Assembly: GCA_030998225.1 (NCBI GenBank)
Contig: JAPYXD010000734.1
Span: 1,426,001 to 1,490,000 of the forward strand
Direction of reading: 5' to 3'
Origin: Diplolepis rosae
Taxonomy: Eukaryota; Arthropoda; Insecta; Hymenoptera; Diplolepididae
DNA length: 64,000 nucleotides
This document shows, in pieces, positions 53,940 through 64,000 of this stretch. A model generated the notes under the pieces. That model was given only the letters and a program-made list of their open reading frames with translations. It did not search any database and was not told where the DNA came from. The translations under genes were made by a program, and so were the position numbers. Every line of letters begins with the position of its first letter. Within the stretch, counting starts at the first letter, position 1.

Positions 53940-54740
53940 TCTTAATTTATTTCGTTTTTTCGGTACTATCCATAAAGGTGAGTTGTATGGTGATTGGCTT
54001 TCTCTTATAACTCCCTTTTTTAATAACTTTTCTGTTTCTTCTAGGGAACTGTCGGTGTTTTTCGGGTAATTTTTGGGATCTTAGATTGATTATCTTTCCA
54101 TTTTTAAGTACTATTTGATGTTCGGTAAGGTTAGTACATGGAAGTGGGTTTGATTCTAACGTGAAAACTTCCGAATATCTGGCTATCATTTTTTTGATGA
54201 ATTCTTTCTGGTCTTTTTCTAAATGATCTAATCTTGAAGCTTTCAATAATTCATTTAGTCTAAAGGTCATTTGAGGTCCATTACTTTCATTTGCGATTAT
54301 TTTTAATATAGGTTTGTAGCTAATCTGGATATTTACTTCTTTAGGGTGATCCTCATTATTTTTCAATGGGATTTTTATTTGTCCGTTTCGTATAGTGTAG
54401 AGTCCGTCGGGGATTTCTTTATCATCTATGATGATAATATCTTGATCTTTTGCGTCAGAAGAAATGGTACATATTTTTTCGGATTTTCCTGGTATGAAAT
54501 CATTGCTTAGGTGCAAAGGTAGCTTTACCTTATTTAGCACGAGGTGAGTTTTCGTGATCGCGTATCTTGGATATTTTTCAAAGAATTTAATTCTAATTAT
54601 ACATCCTTCTGGTAAGGGAAAATCATTGGGTACTATGTAGAAAACGTGTTCTTGTTCTTGTTTAATTTTGTAGAATGTTTAGAGATATGCCGATCGTTAC
54701 CCATTAGGGATGTTTTGTGGGTAGATTTCCTTTCGTCTTC
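53940..54740 (-). pseudogene. Ty3/Gypsy 2 protease-RT linker; protease core not visible
   Basis: The frame 54540-53947 (LPLHLSNDFIPGKSEKICTI, RLDHLEKDQKEFIKKMIARY, NPLPCTNLTEHQIVLKNGK) is the typical linker and RT N-terminus, ending in a frameshift near 54030. Upstream (54540-54740) I see only the tail of a protease-like region, and no D-S/T-G motif between the Gag zinc finger and this linker. The protease therefore appears deleted or too decayed to read. Confidence 0.7.
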
Positions 54741-55789
54741 ATCATCCAATATTTTTTCTTTGATTATGTTTATAGCAGCTGCTGAGTACTAATAATCTGT
54801 ATCTTCCTGTTTTTCTTCTGGCATCGATTGTTCGCAATCTTCCGCATATGGAAGAAATTCGGCTGATTCCTCGAAGATCAGTTGCTCCGTTATTTCTTCC
54901 TCCGTTATGTTTTCCGCTTTCGTTTCTTCCTCTTGAATTGCTCTTACCTTTGATATGGCTATTTGCAGCAGTGCAAGCCGCCACAAACAAGAAGAAGAAG
55001 AAGAAGAATTGCTCTTACCGGAGGTGGTCGCTTGAAACCATGGCCTGGGGGAAAACCCTGTTTCACTTGGCACTGTGAAGATATATGACCTATTTTGCCG
55101 CACTTGAAGCAATTCATTTTAAATCTGTCACTCAGTGGTATGGTACTATTCTGTGCTCTAGGTGTAGTATTTGCACTAGGTCGAGGTGGTCCGGGTGATT
55201 CAGACAATATTTTTACTGGTGGTTTGATAATTTGTCTGGCAGATTGGCTGTCTTTTAACCATGTTTCAGTTTCGATGGCTAATGCTTGAGCCTCGTTTAC
55301 TGTGTTCGGTTTTAACAGACGTACCTGCATTCCAATTTCCCTATTTAAATATAATAAATAACGGTTAACGGCTTCTTCTTCTTCCAATTCTATTTTAAGT
55401 TTTCGTTTAGTGGGGTTTATGTGCTGGGATTGGACTAGGTAATTTATTTCATTTGTAATTTCTCGAAACCTCGTCGTGAAGTTCTGAACCGTTTCTGTTA
55501 AGCCTTGCTTGCAGCTTTCTAATTTAGATTTTGATGAAATTAATGCGCTGGTTTGTCTCAAATTTTGTCTGACTGCCGCGTATAAATCTTCATAGGAGTT
55601 TATTTGCATATACCTAATGGCTTTTTCTGCCGCGTACGTAATTTTCTTTGCTAAAATTAAATCTAGAAGAATTTCTGGTTCTTCGCATCTTATTCTAGCT
55701 CTCTTTACCGTTTTTATAAAGTCTTCTATTCCCATGTCGTCCTGACCGTTAATTGGCTTTATCGTTTCAATTGCTAACTTGGCTCCCAT
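54741..55789 (-). pseudogene. Ty3/Gypsy 2 Gag with CCHC zinc knuckle, broken by a short retroposon
   Basis: The frame 55789-54959 reads IKPINGQDDMGIEDFIKTVK, IRCEEPEILLDLILAKKITY, ESCKQGLTETVQNFTTRFRE, LYLNREIGMQVRLLKPNTVN, and then CFKCGKIGHISSQC, a CCHC zinc knuckle. Shortly after, a 57-bp insertion (54949-55005) with a 14-bp duplication adds the foreign run ILLLLLLVCGGLHCCK. Gag then continues out of frame with an acidic tail (EEETKAENITEEEITEQLIF). The N-terminus lies upstream at about 55980-55780 in another frame. Confidence 0.88.
54949..55005 (+). mobile_element. 57-bp SINE-like insert with GAA tail and 14-bp target duplication
   Basis: GAATTGCTCTTACC stands on both sides (54935-54948, 55006-55019). 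The insert contains ggctatttgcagcagtgcaa and ccacaaacaagaag and ends in (gaa)n. Target duplications of this size with a repeat tail indicate LINE-assisted retroposition. A related fragment is at 48187-48236. Confidence 0.82.
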
Positions 55790-56169
55790 TTTCCGTTCGT
55801 CGTGTGGTGCTGTTGGGACAAATTGTGATTGACCGTAAATATTTTCCTGTCTTGGTCTAAATGCTTCTTTTCTTTCGAATGTTTTTTCTTCGTCCGAAGA
55901 ATGATCGTCTGTCGCTTCTCAATTTTAATGGAATCTTTCACTGTTAATTTACGTGGAGTAGTGGCTACTAAATCCACCAACTAATTTTTATTATCAGCTA
56001 CTTATTCCTGTTTTCGGACTTACCGTAGTGAAGTCCAGAGTTGCTCTAATTTTTAAAACTTCGTAAAGTTTCTTTAGCTTCTTGGTTCCGTGGATTCCAA
56101 GTCTCGCACAGGTCCTCGTTCTATGTGGATTTCCGTAGAAATTAAAAACCGAGAACTTAAGCGGATCGT

Positions 56170-56375
56170 GGCAGGGTCGCCAAAATTTTATGAGTAAAAT
56201 AAGTTTGTTTTTATTTGAATAGTAGTGACAGTAAACTGGCGTCACTTTTTGTACTTTATTCAAACAGAAGACCTTAAGAAACTGCTGAGGCCTGCCTGAA
56301 CCTCTACATATAGAGGCAGCTGAATCTAGGAGGGGGAGGTCATCGACCTCTACATATATCATTAGATGGCCGATG
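56170..56375 (-). repeat. Probable 5' LTR end and primer-binding site of Ty3/Gypsy 2
   Basis: On the minus strand TGGCGACCCTGCCACG (about 56187-56172) looks like a primer-binding site, just after ...tactcataaaat. Upstream are AATAAA within tttgaataaagtac (about 56257) and a TATA-like ctctatatgtagag (about 56306). The outer end near 56375 is not certain because no second LTR is left. Confidence 0.5.
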
Positions 56376-58164
56376 TAGTAGTATTTTTTGGAAAAATTTT
56401 TACTCCAAATTTATTAATAAAAAAAAGGTTTTTTCAAAAAAATTGATTTTTTGAAAAAACGCCACCTTTGAAAAATCTGAAAAAATTCATAGTGATAGCC
56501 CCAAGCATTACGCAAATTTTAGGTATATAATTAAGGTGCGCAATCGAAAATTCTGCGAAATATGAATTTTTTTGTAAAGTGAGACGCGTGGAATCACGAT
56601 CTTCGATCGACGGCGTCGGGCGTAAGTTCCACTAATGTTCTATTACTACTATCTGCTTTTTCGAGAATGTTAGTATCAAAAAGTGATGGAAAGTGATTAT
56701 TAATTGTTTAATTATCGCTTTATACTCATAAAATATGAATAATGTAATGAGTTTTATGATTATACATAAATTATCAAAAAAATAATTTTTTTCATTATCA
56801 TAAAAATAAATTTGTTCGTAAAAAATCCACGAACAAATTTTTCACATCAGTAAGTATGAAGAGTGTTTTTTTGGATTGTACGTTGATATGAATGTGATGA
56901 ATCGCAAAGACTCTGATTTTTCGTCAATATTATTGTCTTCGAGGGATTTTTGGAATCGGAAGGTACTTGAAGGCCGTGAGAAGGAAGATTATGCGAGTCA
57001 TTCGCCGATTTCTTTTAATTTCAACAATTAAGAAAGGAAACATAAATGCTAGGAGGCACAAATCTTTTTCGCAGTTTCAGTTTTTAAATAATTGAAAAAG
57101 AACAAAAATATATATTTTTTTCGTTTATCCCATAACTTTTTAAATAATGCATGAAATAATCTCAAATTTTGGGCATCTTCATTATTTATGTTAGTCTATC
57201 AATCCTTAAAATTTCATGTAAATCGGAAACATGGAGTCCTGAACCCGTCCGATTTGCCATGGAACACACCATATATTCTTGCAATTCATACATATTTAAT
57301 AAATTATTTTAAAATAATTATAATTATAATCCAAGTCACTTCTATACCCTCATTATTTTATTCTGCAAATTCTTTTCCTCAACTATAAATTCAATAAAGT
57401 TTGGTGAAAATTTAAAAATGAAAATAAGTGAATAAATTCTTTTGACAATAATTTTGATCAACTTGGAGTGTCAGGGAAATTAAATTAAAAAATCAAAAAA
57501 AGTGAGTAAAAAATAAAAATATCAAATTTCATACGATGTTACTATATTTTTGTATTTGCAAGTATAATTATGGATTATAAATAACAATTCTTATATTTAT
57601 TCCATCGCAACTCAAAATATTTTCCTAAAGAAAATAGTGTATAATAATGAAAATTGAATTGCAATATTATGGAGTTTAAATAAAATTGATATTATATTTA
57701 AAAATGTTATACTTAATTTTGTTCTGGATATTTTCAATTTACAAAAATTATAGAAATTTTAATTAGGAACTTATATGTATGATTTACAATTATTTCAGTG
57801 CAGAATTTTTTTTCACGTACTCCTGTATTCTGTTTCGGATATACTTCTATGTACATAATACGAAAAAATGTAAATAATGAACAATAAATTCAATTCAATT
57901 TGAAGAAATATTATTACAAGTACTTATTTGCTGAGGAAATTGATTCGGATTGTAAATTAGAGTCAACATATAAACTAGACAATCCTTGTTATTATTTTTT
58001 TTTATAATTCCGAAATTCACCTTTGTAGAAAGAGCATCTAATGTGGATATATGTTTAAATATTATTTATATTCTTTTATTAATATGATTGATTAAAATTT
58101 AAATTTATTAAAATTTATTTATTGATTAAAATTTAATAATATGTTATTAAATTATATATAATTA
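56376..58164. other. Very AT-rich stretch without recognisable gene
   Basis: No domain. A ttttttcaaaaaaattgattttttgaaaaaa palindrome lies at about 56430-56460. It otherwise holds only AT-rich sequence. Confidence 0.55.
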
Positions 58165-58262
58165 TAATATAATTATAATATAATATTTAATAATTGATTA
58201 TAATATAATATTTAATAATTGATTATAATATAATATTTAATAATTGATTATAATTTAATATT
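58165..58262. repeat. 25-bp AT tandem repeat
   Basis: About four copies of a 25-bp unit containing taataattgattataatata. Confidence 0.9.
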
Positions 58263-58679
58263 ATAATTAATTAATTAATGTTTAATGACTACCAATAAAC
58301 TTTTGATTTTTTTTTTTTTTTTTTTGATGAGGAGGAAAAATGGCAAAATCTTTTATAGACGTTGTACAGGACTCTCCTAGGACGGGTCTAGGCATAACTG
58401 TTAAATCCAAAATACCCCCTCTCTCAATCCAATACATCACCCGCGGGACCGCCTTTCGGCTTTAAACTTCACGGGTGGTTGGTTCCATTAAAGTCGCGTA
58501 CGACTCTTCCGTCATTCGTTCGCTCGGAACTCCCATCCGCGGCCACACGCCCACTAGGCAAACCGACTAGCCGCGCCTCCCAGGGGAGAAACAAACAGAT
58601 TCCTCCCCCGAACGACGCGGACAGCCAAGTCTCCCCTGACGAAGGACCGCGGGTGCAGGCCCCGATGCGATTTCTACTG

Positions 58680-59394
58680 GCCCTACCCGTTGTTCATCTC
58701 CCGACGACCATCGAGCTCCCTCGTCCTCATCACAAGTGTGACGAATGACTCGATGAGCGTCCAAATCCGCTCAGACTGGAGCATCAGAGGGACCATCGTA
58801 TCAGGAGTGAGCTCGGCACCCACTGCCTGGCCGAGGGCCTCCTTTTAGCGCCCCATTTTGCGCAGACGAAGAGTGCGTCCTCTGCGTTATCCACAGGGGA
58901 ATCGCAGTGACAACACATCTCTTCGTCTCTTTTCTGAAAGCGCCCCAGGTACGCGTTAAAACAGCCATGGCCTGAGAGCGCTTGCGCCAAATAAAAGCCT
59001 ACCTCTCCGTGCTCTCTGTTTAGCCAGGTGGCGAGCTCTGGGATCAGACGGTAGGTCCATCTCCCGGTCTGCTCGCCATGCCATCTCGTTTGCCATTTCT
59101 CGACGAGTTTACGCCTTCCATCCTTGCGGATGGCCTCTTCGCGCAAGCGATTTCCTGCGGGTCAGTACAGGTAAGCTCCTTGCGGAGCTGAAAGGTCTCC
59201 TGCCTTTCCTCCGCCAATAAATCTATTGGCGGGACGCTTGCCAGGGCCAGCGCAGCACTGGACAAAACGGTTCTATAGACTGAAACTATTCTCAGCGTGA
59301 CAAGTCTCTGCGCCAAGAACAGCCTCCTCTGGATAGCAAGGTTTTGCAGGGCTTTGGCCCAGACCGGAGCTGCGACCCAGCAGGCTCGACCCAA
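58680..59394 (-). pseudogene. R1-type LINE copy B ORF2 post-RT and C-terminal region
   Basis: APVWAKALQNLAIQRRLFLA, RIVSVYRTVLSSAALALASV and PPIDLLAEERQETF are the thumb/post-RT part of R1-type ORF2. After a frame change come GRWTYRLIPELATWLNREHG and CCHCDSPVDNAEDALFVC (CCHC-type, with D where the copy A sequence has H in EHALFVC). A frameshift after FVCAKWG truncates the end. Confidence 0.82.
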
Positions 59395-59439
59395 CCCAGC
59401 TCATCGATGAACCTGGTCGTCTCGAGATGGACTTTAAGC

Positions 59440-60150
59440 CTCTCCCTGCAGAGCCGTCTCGCGTTCCAGGAGGGGCACCTTCCTTCACTGCCCCTACCCT
59501 TATCCACTGCTTGGCGCCCTTGTTCTCGATTGAACTCGATGCACCGGTGGTCGCTTAAGGTTGTCTCCTCGAGAACCAACCAGCCGCCTATACTTAAGGC
59601 GAGGCGAGGCGCGGCATTTGGGAGGTCAATAATTGACCCCCCCCCCCCGTTCCTCGTCTGAACGTAAACTCCTTTCCCTGATTTAGGACTATCAGGTCAT
59701 TCCTAGCGACTATGTCGCCGACCAAGTTTCCCCTCCTGTCTAGGCGGGCCTCACCACATTCGAGAGACTTACTATTAAAGTCACACCCTATGAGGGATCG
59801 CCCGATGGCCTCACGGAGGCTTTCCTCAAGGAGGAGGATCTGGGTCTCAAAGACATTGAAGGGATTGCCTGAGGAGAAGTACACACGCACACCCGCCACC
59901 TCCACCAAAACGAACCCCGCGTCGGTCTCCAAGAAATCCCCGACGCCCAAATCAGGGTTACAAACAAGGACGCGGGCCCCCCTTAATGCATCCTGATACC
60001 AAGCAGAGTTTTTGGACCACTTGTACTGCTCACCAATGAGCAGCACATCGGCCCCCCTCTCCCTGGCAGTCTGCATCAGGAGGTCCTGGGCATCCTTCCC
60101 CGTTCCATGGTTGAGCTGTAGGAACTTCAATTCCTGCCTCTCAACCTCCG
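59440..60150 (-). pseudogene. R1-type LINE copy B ORF2 APE-type endonuclease
   Basis: LKFLQLNHGTGKDAQDLLMQ, RGADVLLIGEQYKWSKNSAW, GCDFNSKSLECGEARLDRRG and NDLIVLNQG are APE-endonuclease motifs. ETTLSDHRCIEF (about 59570) holds the catalytic SDH. A poly-C tract (about 59639-59648) shifts the frame just before the SDH part. About 40 residues after SDH the sequence jumps to post-RT sequence, so the RT (fingers and palm with its YADD-type motif) is missing. Confidence 0.88.
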
Positions 60151-61336
60151 AAGCTCTTCCCGGAAGACCGGGCAGGAGTCGCTCCCTGACACATGGGCGA
60201 CATCTTTGTCGCCCCTGTCTATGCATGTCAGGCACCTTGGTGGCGCCTTGCAACTCTTGGCCAAGTGTCCCGTAGCGCCGCACCTCAAACAGGCGTTTTT
60301 CCTGTCGGGGTTGCTGCAGCCCCGAGGCCTCAGCCAGCCTGATCACTGCAATCTTCACCCCACCAAAGTGGGTGAGGAACCTGCAGGATCCGTTGAGTGC
60401 TGGTCTGCCCAGTGCCAAGCACAAGGCATCCACGACCTCTTCCTTCTCAACGGTCTCGTCGGAGTCCCTAATTGCGAGGGACCTCGTCGAGACCAGGGCT
60501 GAAATTTGGGCCCTTTCCCCGACCGCCAGGTCAATCTCCTTTCGGGAGGCCGAAACGTCTGCCCCCTTTTTGAGGACCAGAAAGACGTCTTTCTTCCTGG
60601 TCCTCCGGATAGACAGGACCTCAAGTCCTGCCTTCCGGTGGTCGACTTTCGCCTGCATTTCTTTCAAGATGTCGGCGTAGGACTGGCCGTCCTTCGCCGA
60701 CACCTTGATGGCGTCCCCCGACCTGGCGGGCGCGGAGCTCTCCAGCTTAGGCGTGGTGGTAGTCCATTGCGCTTTTTGCGCAGGGTCCTCCGCCCTTTTC
60801 TCCTTTTTTTTCTTTTTTTTTCCTTTCTTTTCTTTGTGACCACATGCCAGTGCCCTTCTTTATTCGGGGCCTGGCTCGTGGCCACCTGGGCATAAGAGGG
60901 CGAAGAGCCACCCTTTCCACTCTTAGGAGTTTTTCCAGAGGGGGAGAGGGTGCGGATCTCTTTTTCCCCATCACCTGATTTTTTGGGGTACCTCCCAGAG
61001 ACGCCGAGCGTGGTCTCTGAAAGATCCCCAATTTCTTCATGGTGGGGTGGGATTCCATTTTTTTTGGATTCTCACCCCGCTTTCTAATAGGCACTTGTGG
61101 GTGTTGAGCATCCATCAAGGTGTTGAGCTCAACACCTCAGTTGCCTCGTTCACCGAGTCTTTAACGAAGCCAGGGTTATTCCTCAGCATACCCTGTTGGA
61201 TAACGCTGAGGGCCCTGGCTAACTTTTCCATTTTTTCATTTTGTCCCTTCAGGAGCTGAAGGACGTCTTCCCATCCCTCAGCTCCTGGAAAAGCACCCAC
61301 ATCCACTTTCCCTACAATTTCTTTCTTTTTTTCCAT
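60100..61336 (-). pseudogene. R1-type LINE copy B ORF1 (Gag-like)
   Basis: ATG at 61336 opens EGWEDVLQLLKGQNEKMEKL and MLRNNPGFVKDSVNEATEVL, then a frameshift at about 61120. The lysine-rich run (about 60820) and the YADILKEMQAKVDHRKAGLE region (about 60680) follow. CLRCGATGHLAKSCKAPPRC (about 60290-60230), a CCHC knuckle, lies in a different frame from the endonuclease that overlaps it. Frames of ORF1 and ORF2 overlap near 60140, as is usual in R1-clade elements. Confidence 0.8.
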
Positions 61337-61649
61337 AAAACTTTTTACCAGCGCATCGTGCGTAGAGGAGCCTTGAGGCCCAACTTCCGTTTAGCCGGTC
61401 CCGGAATTCATGGAAAGACCGGACTCGCTCGAGGCAACACAGGCTCCGACACCTGTGTTCAATACGCACTACCTGATCAAGGTCCCGAAGGGGCTGGCTT
61501 CTGATCCCGCATGGCACACCACCTCGGCGGAGCTAGGCTCACAGCAACCTCGCCTCCTCGTGGGACGGGGAAGACACCACTCGGCGACGAAGCACTCCCA
61601 GTGAGACGCCATACAGAAACGATTGTTTGGACTGTTCTTGGTCACAGAC

Positions 61650-61990
61650 TGCGGAGGCCCCGCAGTGTCCCCCAGGCGATTCCATACAGTTATTCGCTCT
61701 TTGCCTCATTCAAGAGAGAGCCCGTCTATAGGGCCTTCTCTTACATTCGAAGGACACATATCACAGTCATGCGGCACTGACATTCATTCAGTTCATTCAT
61801 TCCTAACAGGCACTCGCAGACTCATTTTCAGCGCCGCTGCCTGGGGCATACATCCTTCTCCATGCATGGGGATAGACGCGTCTATAGCGTCCCCCGCTTT
61901 CACCCTGGGATAGACCCGTTTATAGGGCACCCTTCACGCAATGGGAAGATGCCCGTCTATAGAGCCCCCTGCATTTGATCAACCAAGAGA
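61650..61990 (-). repeat. Repeated CGTCTATAG motif in the LINE 5' untranslated region
   Basis: Four variants of (c)ccgtctatagngcccnc occur: about 61720 (gcccgtctatagggcc), 61876 (acgcgtctatagcgtccc), 61912 (acccgtttatagggcacc) and 61950 (gcccgtctatagagcccc). They are spaced 35-155 bp. The last is matched by ggggctctatagacg in copy A at 39120. They may be promoter or transcription-factor sites of the LINE (inference). Confidence 0.55.
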
Positions 61991-62078
61991 AGGACTTCGT
62001 CAAGGTCGCAGTCCAAGGGGAGGAAACTTTTGATATTAAAATCAATAAAAATTTCAAAATCGAACTCATCATATTATA

Positions 62079-63371
62079 CTAGGTTTTTCAAAAAGTTCTG
62101 AAAGCGACATCTATAGAGCAGTACAAGAACCAAAATTTCTACGCTATTTTAAGATTTCATCTTTCATATGAACATACCCAAAGTGTCATTCCTCTCTGTC
62201 AATTCATTGTTTGTTTACAAGCCATTTGAAGTTGACGTGTCAGTGTATTTTTGTACAATGGAAAAAACCGAATATCGTGCAGTGATAAAATTCTTTGTTT
62301 TGGAAGGTTTATCAGCAACGGAAATTCATACAAAAATTGTGAAAGTGTTAAAGGAAGCTGCTTCTTCATTTCCAACTGTGCATCGATGGGTTTTAGAGTT
62401 TAGATGTGGTCGAAAAAGGGTTGAAGACGATCCACGCTCAGGACGTCCAAAAAGTGCATCAACACCAGCATTCATAGCAAAAGTACAGGATATGGTTTTG
62501 GAAGATCGTCGATTGACCGAGAGAGATTTAGCAGAGGCCCTAGACATCTCATTAGGCAGTGTGAGTCATATTTTACGTGAATTTTTGGGTTTCAGAAAGC
62601 TCTGTGCACAATGGGTCCCGCATTCGCTCACAATGGAACAAAAACACGTTCGAATGCGACTTTCTGAGCAACATTTGGAGCGTTTTCGAAAGGATAAAAA
62701 GGATTTTTTGCGTCGATTCATCACTATGGATGAGATTTGGGTCTTCCATCATGATCCTGAAATAAAACAAGAGGCTAAGGAGTGGTGTGAACCAGGCACT
62801 TCGGCACGAAGCGAGTTCGTGTCCAGAAATCGGCGAAGAAGGTGTTAGCATCAGTTTTTTGGGATGCAAAAGGGATTTTGTTGGTGGATTATCTCCAAAC
62901 TGGCAAAACAATAAATTCTGAATATTATTGTAACCTTTTGGATCAATTAGATGCAAAAATTCGTGAAAAAAGACCCGGTTTGCAGAAGAAAAAAATCCTT
63001 TTTCATCAAGACAATGCACCCGCTCACACAGTTCAAAAAACCATCACTAAAGTAACCGAATTAAAGTACGAATTGTTGCAGCATCCACCTTATTCGCCTG
63101 ATTTAGCTCCCTCTGACTTCTAGCTGTTCCCACACCTCAAGAAATTCCTTCGTGGGAAGCATTTTTCATCAAACGAAGAGGTTATAGCCGTCGTAGAGGA
63201 GTATTTTGCAGGCCTTGCAGAAAGTCACTTTCATGATGGGATAAACAAGTTGGAAGACCGTTGGACCAAATGTATTGATCTTATGGGAGATTATACTGAG
63301 CAATAAAAGTGATTTCACCAAAAAAAAAACGTATTTTCATTTCCGCTTTCAAAACTTTTTGAACAACCTAG
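62079..63371 (+). mobile_element. Mariner transposon, near full length
   Basis: The left terminus is CTAGGTTTTTCAAAAAGTTC and the right one, on the other strand, CTAGGTTGTTCAAAAAGTT. TA flanks both ends (62077-62078, 63372-63373). At 1293 bp it has the usual mariner size, with a single transposase frame occupying most of it. Confidence 0.95.
62258..63306 (+). pseudogene. Mariner transposase (DD34D), two lesions
   Basis: I choose ATG at 62258 (MEKTEYRAVIKFF) because family similarity starts there; an in-frame ATG at 62168 lies in the untranslated region. The N-terminal helix-turn-helix pair contains VHRWVLEFRCGRKRVEDDPR and SGRPKSA (the WVxxF and GRP linker), followed by LAEALDISLGSVSHIL. The catalytic residues are D in FITMDEIWVFHHDPE, D in LFHQDNAPAH and D in PYSPDLAPSDF. 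A one-base deletion at about 62802 shifts the frame, and TAG at 63121-63123 stops it after the third Asp. The C-terminal part continues LFPHLKKFLRGKHFSSNEEV to TAA at 63304-63306. Length, allowing for the deletion, is close to 349 residues, normal for the family. Confidence 0.95.
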
Positions 63372-63373
63372 TA

Positions 63374-64000
63374 GGTCCGAATGTTCAGCATAATTCAATT
63401 TTACGTTTATGAAACACCTTGCTTGCAAATTCAGTGTTAAATGGATTGTCAGTGAAGCTGATATACAAAATCGTTTTCTTGAAAAATAAACGCCTTCGTC
63501 CACTCGTGAAAATCATCATAAACGTCTCAAATTTCTTAACTAGGTATAGGAAAATAGTCTTCTTCAAGGAGGAAAAGAACCTTTCAGGATTGCTTATAGA
63601 AAAAGAAATTGTCGGTCATCAAAGCCACTTGTCCCGAGTCGGTTTTTAAAACAGTTCAGATCATCCTGTGAGAGACTCCTGTAACAAAGTCTTTACAAAA
63701 AGTTTTCATAAATGTAAACCGTGTTCGCGTTTTGCCATTGAGAACCAATTTGGCATCCTTCTTTAATAATAAAATTAAAAAAAATAAATTCCGGTCGGTT
63801 CGTGTGCAAAATTTTTTATATTATTTTATTTTATCCGGTTTTTTATTCACAGTGAACTTTAAATATTTTTTCAATTCGTGATGCTACGTATTGGAATACT
63901 TCATTTTGACTTGCAAGCTATGAGATAAGTTTTTATTTTCTATGATAACCCTTTTTTAATTATCTCCTATATTCTAATCTTTTACAGAAATTTTGAATTA
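63374..64000. other. AT-rich stretch without recognisable gene
   Basis: No domain, RNA gene or repeat was recognised up to the window edge. Confidence 0.5.

Larger units (their letters stand above)
58310..62030 (-). mobile_element. R1-type LINE, copy B (RT deleted)
   Basis: On the minus strand the order is: 5' untranslated region (about 62030-61337), ORF1 (from 61336), APE endonuclease (about 60140-59440), a junction, the post-RT region and C-terminal domain (to about 58680), a 3' untranslated region, and an A-rich tail (58310-58326). It is the longer of two copies of one family; both lack the RT domain but their deletions differ. Confidence 0.88.

Noticed and set aside
56376..58164. A gene at 57188-57388 or nearby
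   Set aside because: The frame is short, AT-driven and without a domain or splice context.
60372..60895. Plus-strand frames over LINE copy B
   Set aside because: They are antisense shadows of the GC-rich LINE coding region.

Overview
This 64 kb window is animal, most likely insect, nuclear DNA built almost entirely from transposable elements and repeats. The grounds are spliced exons, AT-rich spacers, and a mix typical of arthropods: Penelope-like elements (PLEs), BEL/Pao, Ty3/Gypsy, R1-type LINEs, mariner and hAT. Hymenoptera is possible, but the sequence does not settle the order. No intact single-copy host gene was found. The only gene that looks host-like is a broken, multi-exon Myb/SANT-like gene at 11.3-14.8 kb.

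Layout. 1-7.5 kb: two long satellite arrays in opposite orientation flank a 5'-truncated PLE (RT plus GIY-YIG). 7.5-11.2 kb: AT-rich, with one hammerhead-like motif and a microsatellite. 11.3-14.8 kb: the Myb/SANT gene, split in a coding exon by a 1.3 kb foldback element. 15-17.1 kb: small palindromic elements and a dispersed repeat. 17.2-22.9 kb: a minus-strand PLE broken by two DNA elements, each with a TA target duplication. 22.9-27 kb: a plus-strand BEL/Pao pol with its 3' LTR start. 28.4-34 kb: a minus-strand Ty3/Gypsy element with a macrodomain between RNase H and integrase. 35.2-36.9 kb: a mosaic of repeats also found elsewhere in the window. 37.5-43.2 kb: an R1-type LINE fragment, a mariner-like fragment, R1-type LINE copy A, and nested copies of an element with CACTGAG termini and tRNA-like sequences. 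44.8-47.9 kb: a BED-finger exon and a hAT element (8-bp target duplication) holding a 128-bp minisatellite and two MITEs. 50.4-52.85 kb: a tandem PLE with a hammerhead-like core between the copies. 52.85-56.4 kb: a truncated Ty3/Gypsy element. 58.3-62 kb: R1-type LINE copy B. 62.1-63.4 kb: a near full-length mariner with two lesions.

The locus reads as a nested stack of insertions. Several events can be ordered because removing the inserted element with one target-site copy brings the host reading frame back into register: the foldback in the Myb/SANT gene, and a MITE and a 3 kb element in the second PLE. Most coding regions are dead, with frameshifts, stop codons or loss of catalytic residues. 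The most unusual coding feature is the macrodomain inside the Gypsy polyprotein at about 29.36-29.89 kb. The most unusual architecture is the inverted satellite pair around the first PLE.
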